From Dermatemys mawii (lineage: Eukaryota; Chordata; Testudines; Dermatemydidae), in NCBI GenBank assembly GCA_007922305.1, contig ML677364.1, forward strand, positions 22,551,326 through 22,615,325: a stretch of DNA of 64,000 bases, read 5' to 3'. Both the position numbers and the translations under genes were made by a program. This document shows, one piece after another, positions 43,976 through 54,900 of the stretch. Numbering within the stretch: position 1 is the first letter of the stretch; every line of letters starts with the position of its first letter. The notes under the pieces are model-generated. The model did no database searches, was not told where the DNA came from, and worked only from the letters and a program-made list of their open reading frames with translations.

Positions 43976-45302
43976 ATTCTGGGGCTAGTTAACAGAATAT
44001 GGTGGAGCCACAGCAACCTACTAGAAACTCCAGATTACTTGGTAGGCATTAAGACTAGGAGTACAAATTCGGTGACCATATACAGCATCAAAAGTCCATA
44101 CTCAAGTTTCAGGGCCCGTACAGTTCCACTGGCCAGGTTCCTGGGAAATGCCAAGTGGTACAAAGTGGAATGTTATTGGCTGGCTTCCTTTTAACACTAT
44201 AGCTTTGTCAGTCCAAAATGCCCTGGCGTATTGTCATGGAGAATGGTCCAACAAACTAGAATTCCCAAATGCCTCCAAATCAAGTAATCCCTGCTTCTCT
44301 GGGGGAAGATAGCCCATCAAAACATTTCCAAGATTTTATCTTCATATCTAAAGAAAGACTTGTGTATTTCTTAAAATAAATCAAATCCATTTTTACATTA
44401 ATAACAGGGGGTGCCAGTCTCTCTTAGCTGGAGGACTTTCTTCAGACCTTGGTCAGTGGCATCAATGGAGGCTGAAACTGCAGATACAGCTCTTAAATCT
44501 TAATGCCCAGCTGAGCACTACCATTCCCTTTTCCCCAGACAGGACAGTGGGAGACCTGTAAGTCAGATTTCAGCCACGTCTGGCATCCGTATCCAGATCC
44601 TCCAAAGATTGGAGTCCTGCAGCAAGAGGAATCTCAGAAATTGACCCTCTGTATATTTCCACTAATAAAACTGACACAACTTTTCAATAGATGAGAATTC
44701 TAGTAACAAAGAGAGACAACCTTAACCAGTTACTTTAGTGAGAGATTTTATTATTTGTTTAAAGCTAGTACTCCATAATACAAACCTACTGAGAATAGAA
44801 TTTGGAAATGGCTGAGTTTGAAAAGGACTGATTGTGTTGTGATGTATATGTTGTAATACGCTATTAGGGATATGGGCCTAGTATAAATGCTGTATGCTTG
44901 GCATGAGTACGTGAGTTGCGTGCTGGAAGCTGAAGCAAGGATTTACGGTTATGAATAGTCAAGAATTATATGTGCAAAACAAACTTTGCCATGTCCATAA
45001 GCGGAAATGGAATGTCTTGGATTATGGTGGCCTGCCCAGAACTGGTCTTCTGGAGTTATGGATGAAAGGCTTAGTAAGCAGACAAAAAGCTAATGACACA
45101 ATGGGCTGGTCTATTAAAAAAAAGTTGTTTGCTATAGCTGAAGTTGGAGTCAGACACTGACACAGAATCATAGAAAAGAGGCTTGTCACTTGAGGCTTCC
45201 CACATATTGTGATCGGACTGAATTTTGACTGGCCATATGGATTTCCTATGGATCTTCTGATTCTGGTGTAGTATGAAAGGAGTGTGACTGTGTGGGTTTA
45301 TA
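43976..45302. other. Intergenic sequence, nothing recognised
   Basis: No gene, RNA or repeat that I can support. Confidence 0.4.
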
Positions 45303-45310
45303 TTGTAATC

Positions 45311-45512
45311 CAAGGATTGGCAACCTTTGGCACTGCTGGGCAGGGCTGTCCTGGGCACTGCTTTCTGCAACCTTCACTGGCCTGGAACGGCGAACCGCGG
45401 CCAGGGGGAGCTGCGATGGGCCGAACCTGCGGAAACGGCAGGTAAACAAACCAGTCTGACCCACCAGGGGACTTACCATGGTGGGCTGCAGGCCAAAGGT
45501 TACTGATCCCTG
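45311..45512. mobile_element. hAT MITE with perfect 8-bp duplication
   Basis: Ends CAAGGATTGGCAACCTTTGG and, inverted, CAGGGATCAGTAACCTTTGG. Target duplication TTGTAATC (45303-45310 and 45513-45520) is identical. GC-rich interior. Confidence 0.92.
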
Positions 45513-46060
45513 TTGTAATCAATAAAAACATTTTAAAGTATTATATGTCAACGCTGTGCCTGGTATCTGCCTGCTCCCCCATCCAGTAGGGAGGCCTCTA
45601 TCAGAGCCTAACAATTGTAATGCACATCATCTGCAGAAATTGGGACATCATCATGTGAGGAAATTGCCTTATGTGGGACAGGTGCTTTTAAAGGAAATGT
45701 CAGTTACCTCATCTTGTCCCATGTGTGTATTCTCAGGGTGAGAAAGTGGGTATAACTTATAAATGACAGCAACACTCTACGTGTGTGGTCTGAATAAAGG
45801 AAATTCAGCTCTCTGCCTCCTACCCGCTGCAAGGGGAGAGATGCTTTTGTAAGGTAGTTCAGTGCCAGTTTATATTCCTCCCTGCATAGATAGGATTGTG
45901 TGCAAAATTACTTTGAGGAAGTCCTATTGCATGTATTAGAAAAGAGGTCAGAGTGATGATCACATTGTTCCCTTCTGGTGGCTTTAGAATCTATGAATCA
46001 AAGATTTTGTGTCTTTCTAATTGGAACAAAAGCAGCCTCTTTGCAGGGAGGAATCCCCAA

Positions 46061-46152
46061 GGTCGGTCAGGTAATATCTTTTATTGGACCAACTTCTATT
46101 GGTGAGAGAGACAAGCTTTTGAGCTATACAGAGCTCTTCTTCAGGTCTGGGA
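46061..46152 (+). repeat. Interspersed repeat (same family as 5466-5576)
   Basis: GGTAATATCTTTTATTGGACC, then AACTTCTATTGGTGAGAGAGACAAGC, then TCTTCTTCAGGTCTGGG. Confidence 0.7.
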
Positions 46153-46206
46153 AAGGTACTCCCAGCATCATAGCTAAATGCAAAGTGGAACAGATTGTTT
46201 AGCATA

Positions 46207-46388
46207 GGCCCGCACAACATACGGCCCAGGGCCATATGCGGCCCGTACGGGTTCACTGTGCAGCCCGCGGGGGATAAGTAGGGGTGGGGGAAAGCGAATG
46301 GGGGCGGGGCGAGGGTGGGGCTTTTCGGCCTGTAGCTGGGTTTTTTTGCAGTAATATGGCCCTTGCTGCTTTCCGAGTTGTGCAGGCC
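46207..46388. mobile_element. Short GC-rich MITE
   Basis: Outer ends GGCCCGCACAACATACGG and, inverted, GGCCTGCACAACTCGG, with G-rich interior. No clear target duplication seen. Confidence 0.5.
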
Positions 46389-46782
46389 AAACTAAGACGT
46401 CACCACTTATTCTAAGGAACCGTTCACAGTAGAGTGGCCCATTAACACCTCTGCAGTCATAGACACAAAGAGGGAGTTGGGCATAGGCATCGACTTCCCC
46501 TCTGCTTCATTCCTAAGGCAATTGGTTGGTATATTTAATCTCAAACCTCTCCAGGAAAGGGGGTGAAGGGACTTATGGGGGGATATTTGAGGAGGATAGG
46601 GATTCCAAGTGACCCTTCCCTGAATTTTTGTGTAAATCACATGGTGTTGGCAGCAATATTGTCTGAGGATAAGGAAAGGAACTTGTGCTTTGGAAGGTTT
46701 ATCCTAAGCTGGTAAAATTTAAGTTTAGGGGTTTTTCAGGGGGGCCCCTACATCTGTACGTCAGAGTTCCAAGTGGGGGAGA

Positions 46783-47000
46783 ACCCTGCCTCTTCCTGTC
46801 CCTGCCCCCATTCTACCCTCTTCTCTGCCTCCTTCCCTGAGTGTGCTGCATCTCTGCTCCTCCCACTCACTCCTGGAGAGGGGGGGAACCCTGCCTCTTC
46901 CTGCCCCCATTCTACCCTCTTCCCCCAAGTCCTTCCCCCACCTCTCTTCTCCACCTCCTCCCCTGAGTGTGCTGCATTTCTGCTCCTACCCCTTGCTCCT
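46783..47000. repeat. Two tandem units of about 100-115 bp
   Basis: AACCCTGCCTCTTCCTG ... CCATTCTACCCTCTT ... CCTGAGTGTGCTGCA ... TCTGCTCCT occurs twice in a row (about 46783-46880 and 46888-47000), with the second copy slightly longer. Reading frames in it are composition artefacts. Confidence 0.7.
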
Positions 47001-47718
47001 GGAAAATCCTAAATGCTGCCAAACAGCTGTTAGGTCGCAGGTGGGAAGTGCTGGGGAAGAGTGGGAGGAGCAGGAATGTGGTGTGAATGGAGGACAAGGA
47101 GGTGAGGCGGGGGCGGGGGAAGCTTGCCTGCTGGTGTGGAGCATCCACTATTTTTTTTTCTCTTGGGTGCTCTAACCTTGGAGCCCTCAGGGAATTATTT
47201 CTTACGTAATTGGGGGTTACAGGTTTTTGTAATGAACCATAAATCCAGTGTTCCCATTGTCTATCATTTTTAATGGCTAGCAGATTTATGAATTTAAGCT
47301 CCCGGGCTCATCTTCTGAAAGTGGTGTTCACCTTAGTCCTTACCCTCAAAGGAAACCTGGTTAGCTATAGCGTAATTGTATTATGAGAAGTGCTCACCCA
47401 CAGGCGATGTGGTGTGTTTGTCTCCATCAGTTTCCTGTATGAGTGCATAGTGGTTGGCTGGTTTCACCCACCTAGTGCCTACTGCAGAATTTAGTACAGG
47501 GGATGAGGTACACCACAGGTTGTGATAGGCATGGGTAGAATCCATGGATCTTGAAAGGCAGGGGGGTGAGGGTGGGGGTAGGGGGGGTTGATCACGGTAG
47601 CAGTGGAGATGTAGCTGCAGTTTTTGCATCTGCATTTGCAGCTCTGGTGCAAGCCCTCCAGGGCTAGTAGCTGGGTTAGCTGGTGGCCGTGCCCCCTAGG
47701 CTTGGGACTTTTAATATA

Positions 47719-47755
47719 TAGACTCATAGAAATGTAGGACTGGAAGGCAATACTC
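47719..47755 (-). mobile_element. Short CR1 tail fragment
   Basis: GACTCATAGAAATGTAGGACTGGAAGG is the reverse complement of a CR1 3' end. Confidence 0.55.
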
Positions 47756-47929
47756 TCCCTTCCCCAAACAGCCAAGCCCTCATTCGTGGGGCTGAGCAGT
47801 GGCTGGCTGTAAGGTGATCACATAACCCCAGTGAAAAATTGGGGGCAGGGAGGTGATGGGTGCCTAGGTAAGATGGCTGCCTCTGGATTGTCCCTATAAC
47901 AGCGGGACAGCTGCTCCTGCTGCCTGTGA

Positions 47930-48430
47930 GTGACCCCGGCCCAGCAGCTTCTTCCTCACGTGCTGTAGCAAGAGGGGTTTGTGTGAGCGGGGGCAATGGG
48001 GCTCCAGCGAGGGAGGGGCCAGGCCAGGCACAGGGGAGACACCCTCCCCCTTCTCTGGGAGCAGGACCCCGCTCGGGTTACCGTGCAGCCATCACGGCTC
48101 CTCTAGGAAGGGGCAGGGGACAAAAAGGGGACCCAAGGTTCCTGCGCGCCCGGTGCCTATCCCGGCTCCTTTGCTGCGGCTGCCCCGCCCGCTTCCCATG
48201 CGGGCGGGAAGCGGCAGCACCGGGGCGGAAGGTAGATGCCGGGGCTGGTCGGGTCCATCCCCGGGCGGGGAACCGCGCCCGCAACACGGGTGGGGGAGCG
48301 TGGGGGACCCTCTCCCCGCTGCGGAGCCGGCTTGACACCTGCCCGGGCGGGTGGCTCCGGGGCGCGGACTCAGACCCCAGCCCCAGCTGGAGGCGGGCCG
48401 CGCGCCAGCAGCTGCTAGATCTCCACGTGG
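47930..48430 (+). promoter_or_regulatory. CpG-rich island; candidate promoter of gene 2
   Basis: CpG-dense block (for example TGCGCGCCCGGTGCC near 48142 and CCCGCCCGC near 48184) with GC-box-like GGGGCGG at 48222. It lies about 3.4 kb upstream of the gene 2 start codon, parallel to the island before gene 1. Frames such as 47926-48459 show no domain and are probably composition artefacts. No strong splice donor was found. Confidence 0.5.
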
Positions 48431-48904
48431 TGCGGCTGTGTTATGCAAGCCCAGGTTGAGTAACCTCGGCCAGGTCAACTCTTTGCCTGAAGCAGATTTT
48501 AACATGAGTTTTTAAAAGAGCCTATGAGTATCAGCGTTCCGGGAAAACCGAGCAACCAAATCTCGGAAATGGCAGCTGCCCTTTCAAATGAATGCACACT
48601 GGACTTTGGTGTTTTAAAACCTGTTTTCCATCTTTATAGATACTATTAAAAATACTTAGAGCGGCCCAGGATTAATTTCTGACTGCAGTTTGTGTTATCA
48701 AAAGGAAGAGGAAGGTGCATGAAAACATGTTCAAATGGGATACACCTGATATATACAAAAGGAGAAAATAAGTGGGTAAGATGATTTTTCCTGTCTTTAC
48801 ACCCAATGAATATATATTACAGTGTTGGTCTCCTGTTGATTTTACTGCTGGCATGACCCATTATTCTGAATGCTGTGTAGTCCTAGCTGTATTGGTCCCA
48901 GGAT

Positions 48905-49015
48905 ATTAGAGAGACAAGGTAGGTGAGGTAATATCTTTTACTGGACCAACTGCTGTCTCTCTCACCAGCAGAAAGTTGGTCCACTAAAAAATATTACCTC
49001 TTCCACCTTGTTTCA
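48905..49015. repeat. Inverted pair of the GGTAATATCTTTTATTGG repeat
   Basis: Forward unit GAGAGACAAGGTAGGTGAGG ... CTTTTACTGGACCAACT at about 48910-48952 and its inverse AGTTGGTCCACTAAAAAATATTACC at about 48974-49000. Together they would form a hairpin. Confidence 0.65.
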
Positions 49016-51472
49016 AATTATTCTGTGACAGCCACCTAACCAGTCCAGTTAGCATCACAAAATTGGGGGTACTGGTTTTCTGATGGAAAACTTACGTCAT
49101 CCAGAGTGTGCTACAAAATCTACATTTGAATGTCTTGTATTTAAAAGAAGACTTTATGTGGGAAGAGACAGGGAGGAGAGGAAGCCTAAGTATTGTCTTT
49201 TTTGGATAGTATGGGTATGAGAATAGGGTCACAATATTGGATCCAATACTTTTTTGATCAAGCAACATTTTTCTCTGAAAACAGCATAGTGATTATTTGA
49301 ATGACTGTTTTACTATGTCTGAATTTCTAAAAGACATTATGCATGTAAGGACCCTTTACTCTGCCTTGGCTCTGTGGTCTAGAAGATCATCTGGGAGAAC
49401 AGTATCCACAATAACTGTACACTCTCTTAAGCATACATCACAGAGCTGTGATTCCAGTTAAAATGTATAGAGACTGAGCCTGCGACTCAGTTACGTTCTT
49501 CTTACAGCTCCTAGAAATTACTTTCTTATTCATATGCTTTTTTTAATTATATGCAAATACATCTGGTTGGGGCTTCAAGAAATAATGCTGCTTTGTAGTT
49601 ATCCACTTGGGTTGTTCTGAAGGGTTTTCATTTTACTCGCAAAAAATGATGAATATAAGTTGGACCCTAATCCTGCAACTGCATGCCCATGGCTGGATTC
49701 CAATGATGTCAGCAGGTCTTTCTGCCTGAGGGTCCACCCCTTTAGATAAAGTTTCAGGATCGTGTCTAAATCTTCAGTATTAGTTAAATGTACAAACACG
49801 TCAGGTGATCCTTTCCTGGAAGGAATACCTCTGCTGGCAAAGACTTTAGTCCAATTATAAAGCAATTCTCTTTTGATCAGAAGTGAGAAAATTAAGTGGT
49901 GTGAATTCTTAACTGATGACTAAAGGGATTCATAATACTTTGCAGTTTATAAAAATTGTTAAAAATACATTTTCTTTTTTCCTGGTACAGAATACAAATC
50001 GATTTATTTAAAAGGAACACTGTGATATTTTTCCTGCTTATGTGTTGTTCCTTTCATGTTAGAGAGACAGAACTCACTCGTGTTTTACAATTTTGATCCA
50101 TTTGTCTGGTCAGAGGGCATTCAAAACTCTCCCAGAAAGAAAGCTATTAATATGCAAAGTTCATTCTACATGCATTGTAGGCTACAATTCTTTAAAAATT
50201 AGCTGAGACTACTTCTAATGTTTTAACTAGATATATCAATATTCAGAGGAATAAAGAAAAAATAAGGCAGGGAGCCAGCACTGGGGAATAGTGGGGAATG
50301 AGAGAAGTGCAGCTTAGCTCATACGGGGAATCTGATAGGGGGAGGAACATTTAAGGCTTGATTCTGCACCATTGAAGTCAATTGGAGTTCTGTCACTGAC
50401 CTCAGTGAGTGCAGGATTAGGCCCTTAAGGCCTAGGCCCAACTCAGCACACTGAGCAGCAGCTTACATTCACAGTGGTGGATGTTTCTCCTCTCCCTAGT
50501 GACCATCAGCATTTAAGTTGTTTTGTCCCTATGTGTGGTAGGGATGCCTGCTTAGCGTTCTCGCATACTGAGGGAAACTCAGGTGGATTGAAAGAGCAGT
50601 TGGGAGTGGAGGAGAATCATGTAGGGAACTGCACTGGAGATTTGGCTAGAGAGAGACAGGAAACCCCCATTCTGTTTCTCGAGGTTTCATTTATGGGAGC
50701 ACTGGTACTAAGTACAGATAAGACAGCTGGAGGCTAACATATCTGGTGTTATAAAGGGGGAAAATGGCAGAAAATAACTGGAGGTCAGAAATATTCCCAT
50801 TCTCTGATATAATGTTCTCTTTCCATCAAAATATTTTCATTTTTTAAAGTGACATCAAGGTATTATGCTAAGTTAAGCTTTGCTATTTATGTACTGAATT
50901 CAATGACAGAATGTCAGACTTCATCTTTATAGGAAGTTTCTGAAATTCCACCCAAAAATGTCTCTTTACTTTTTAATGCTCAACATACTCTTTGTGCTCT
51001 ACGTTCTAGCAGCCATTCACCCTTTCTCATAGCTAAGCAAGACCACTCTTGTTCAGTGCTTGGAAGGAAAACATAGGAGGAGTTTAAAAAAATAAAAGGC
51101 AAGCAGATATTGCAAGATGTAATGACTCGGTACACAGCGTTCTTCTGAGCTAATCTTCCAGTACAGTATTGTGCAATGGGGTACTACTCGGCTGGAAGTG
51201 CCATCTTCAGCCTGAGATGTGAACCACTGATCGTTTAAAGATCCGTTGGCCCCTTTCACAAGAATAGGGTGGTTAACCCTAGTGTCCTGCTCCAGCTGCA
51301 GTTTTTAGGTAATTATATTCTCCCTAGCTGAAATCCCTCTGTTTCAGTTGAAGAAGTTATTCTTCACTCCCCCCTTTTTAATAGAAAACAAGTGCTGTGT
51401 AGTGTGACTGGTGCAGAATGGTCCCATTGTTCCATCGCAGAGATGGGTGCATTTCACTTGTGCAGTGGTTTT
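49016..51472. other. Non-coding sequence upstream of gene 2
   Basis: No gene is supported. Around 50350-50430 there is a repeat-like stretch (TTGATTCTGCACCATTGAAGTCAATTGG). The minus-strand frame at 49865-49599 has no domain. Confidence 0.4.
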
Positions 51473-51675
51473 CAACCTTTTTTCATTCGTGGATCCCTGA
51501 AAAATGTCTAATGAGGTGCGGACCCCTTTGGCAATCTTAGTCTGTGGATCTCCATGGGTCCATGGGCCACAGATTGAAAACTATTGTTATATGGTGAAGA
51601 CAGCCTTTCACAGACACCTTAGAGACAGTCTGCAGATCCCCTAGGGGTCCATGGACCACGCATTGAAAACCACTG
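51473..51675. mobile_element. hAT-like MITE
   Basis: Ends CAGTGGTTTTCAACC and, inverted, CAGTGGTTTTCAATGCG. Flanks share only CACT, so the target duplication is unclear. Confidence 0.7.
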
Positions 51676-51858
51676 CACTACTAAGAAGGTGAGTCCCTCC
51701 AATGTACTGCAAATTTATAAGCATGTTGAGAGCCTTGTGAAAGAAGAAGACCATATACATTTAAATAATGTGTGCAGTGTACATTAGTATAAACTATTGT
51801 AATTCAGCTTTGAAGTGTTTTTTGAAAGCCATTATTGAGGTCTTTCTTTTTATACCAG

Positions 51859-51931
51859 CTCCAGTGAAACATGACATCAGCAATATTGGTTTTGTGCAGT
51901 ACAACAGTATTTCTTTATTCAGTCAAGGCAG
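51859..51931 (+). CDS. Gene 2 coding exon 1 (signal peptide)
   Basis: Acceptor TATACCAG at 51857-51858, 12 bases of 5' UTR, ATG at 51871, donor GCAG|GTAAGT, phase 1. As in gene 1, the acceptor implies an upstream non-coding exon. Confidence 0.85.
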
Positions 51932-54900
51932 GTAAGTTAATCGGTGGATCCTTAAATTACTGTTTGTTCTGAAATTAGTTCTTTCACACACACACACAAC
52001 AGTAATTTTCTTCAAGTGTAGCTGTCTCCAAATATAGGTACATCTAAAGATAAGCAATCTTAATAATAGTGGGACTTCTGTGCTTATGGGATCCAAATGT
52101 TTCCATTGCATACTGTCTTAATAACAGTAGAAGTCTTTGAAGCAGAGTGTAATATGTATCATTCTTTCATAATGAATGACTTACTGAACAACTTTTGGGG
52201 CTTAGCTTTGCTGAATGTGTTCACATTTTAATGAAACATACTGTCAGGATTACCTCCCCACTCTGAATCTAGGGTACAGATGTGGTGATGTGCATGAAAA
52301 AATAAATAACCCCCCAAGCTTATTTTATCAGCTTAGGTTAAAACTTCCCCAAGGCACAAGTTTCTCCTGTGTCTGGGACAGTATGCTGCGACCACCAAGC
52401 AAATACCCCAAGAATTAGGGGTAGGGCCACTTGGAGCCCCCCTTCTCTTTCCAAAAATCCCCCCAAGCTTATACCTCCCTCCCTGGGAAAGGCTTGGGAA
52501 AAACCCCTCACCAATCCTGCTAGGTGAGCCCAATCCAAACTGGGATCTTACACAATGGAAAAGAAAGCAGTCAATTCTTAAAAGAAAGAACAAATCCCTT
52601 ATTTAAAAAACAAAAAACAGTGGAAAAGCACTTACAATCACAAAAAGAATCAAGGAGAAAAACCCACCACGGAGGAATTCCTCCTCCTTCTGAGTCGTTA
52701 AAGTTTCAAAGAAAACACAGGGATGATTCCCCAAAAACCTGAGAAATTCACAAGTGAGCAAACAAATATGAAACTTAAACTGCCTTGCCTTTCTAACTTT
52801 ACTTACTGTTGCTGTTTAGAAAGGTTATAGATAGATGGAGAAAAGAAAGCTGTCTGATTCACCTGATAGCCCAGAGCAAATGAAAGAGAAAAACAAAAGG
52901 CTTTTTCTCCCTGCAGGTTTGAAAGCATCTTTGGTCCCCATTGCTTCCTTTGGTCAGATGCCAACCAGGTTTCCCGTAGCTTAATCCCTTACAGGTAAAC
53001 AGGAATTCTAGGCTACTTTATACTTATGACACATACACATGAAGATATCAATTTTGTAACCAGATAATCACTTTACTTAGTTATAATAACCTATTTTTCA
53101 TAATAGATAATAGCTCTGAATTGCATCCATCTTGCTCTGCCCTTCAGTTATGGGTTAAAAATCCAGATCTGCTGCTGCTGGTCTCTCTTTATATTTCTAA
53201 TAGATCTGGTCTGAATAAGATGCTATTGGGGACAGACAGTTATTGCAGTCTAGTATGTCTTTTCATAGAATGTTACTAATGCAATATGTGCACATTTAGT
53301 GAAAATAAGAAATAATATATGAATTGCTAGCGTGATTGCCATATATCCTGGTTAATGCCTTGCTTCCTCATCATATATACCAGCACAAATAAATTGCTAT
53401 AATATGATAACCTAGAATGCTTTTTCACTTGATCTAATAGGTGGAACTTGAATTTAGATGTTTGGGGTAGGAGAAATATCCAGTTTTCCCTAACTGTGTT
53501 TTTTAATACAATATAGTTGAAGTTTTAAAAAAAAAAGTATAGATGAGGTGCAGTATGAAAATTTGTCTTAAACGTATGTAGTAATACAAGAAATTGTGAC
53601 TGCCTCTATAGTTAGAAAAAAATACCTTATTTGTATTAGCATATCATTTGCACAGTAATATGCCATATTGTCCATTGTTATCTGATCATGTAACAGTAGT
53701 AATTATATCATAGCGATAATACTACATAATAGTATATAATGCCTTTATATTCTGAAGGATCCTAAATTTCTTTTCAAGCTCAGGGCCAAATCTTCCTATC
53801 TAAAAAGCTTGCAGCAGGACTGATCAAAAGGCAGACCCCATTAATTTTCATTTACTGAGTTTCTAACAGATCATTCTGGTGGAGGTGGGTTTTATGTCTG
53901 TAGACAGAGGAGCTGTGTGGCTTGTTAGCCCAATGGATGTCCTAACTTCTGTATGGAAATTTTGTTGCTAGCAGGCCATTAGTGTGGAGGGGTGATCATG
54001 TTGGATGTCCTCTGGCTGTTTTCCTCCATGCCAACAGGAACTCCCATTGGCCTCCCTGCCTATGAATGTGTGTTATAATTCTTACCTGCTCCATGAAAAT
54101 GCTAGATGACACAGAGTGAGCTTCCTAGAAATTGATATTGGTTGTGCATAAAACATGACTGTTCTTTGGATACCACTTAAGGTTTTGTGGCAGAAAGGAG
54201 CCAATTCCAGTACCTTTTAAGTGCTTTATAGCCAGATCTGGTCAATGTTTGCATGAGTTTCATATCCTCCACATTTAAAAGAGGAAAGATTGCTTTGGCT
54301 CTGCAGGTACAGAAATGACTTCACGCACCACTAAAATACAGCTCTTTGTCACAGGCTATAGCAACAGTTTAACAGCACACAGTAGTACAGAAAAAAATGT
54401 GTTGAAGTAGAGGATGAGGAAGAAAACCATGTCTAACTGAAACAAAAGAAATTTTAGATGAACAGCATGTAGTGATTGAGTCTGAAATATGACCATGACA
54501 CCAGAGTTGACACCTGTAACAAAAGGTTCATAGGATAGGATTTTCCAAAAATGCCCACTGCTAGGCTAATTCTGCTCTGACTGAACCTCACTGAGTTCAG
54601 TGGGAGAAGAATTAGGCCAATATTGAGTGCTTATAAAAATTAGATCCTTCATGCTCATGAGAAAGTGGCTGAGTGGAAACCCCTTGATATTTGTACAATT
54701 TATACTTTCATCTTCAAAATTCCATTAATTAGATGCTTTCACATACAGAAAGATGGGAACATGCATTATTCTCTCTCGATGGCTTATTTCAGATGAAGAA
54801 GCTTAGTTAAGAAACAAAATAAGAACAAATAAGAAGTCTGTATGAGTGTGTCAGAGAAAACGATTCACTAACATTCTGCATCTAAGATGAAAAACAAAAA

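Noticed and set aside
47926..48505. 177- and 137-codon frames in the second CpG island
   Set aside because: Overlapping frames on both strands without recognisable protein features; composition effect.
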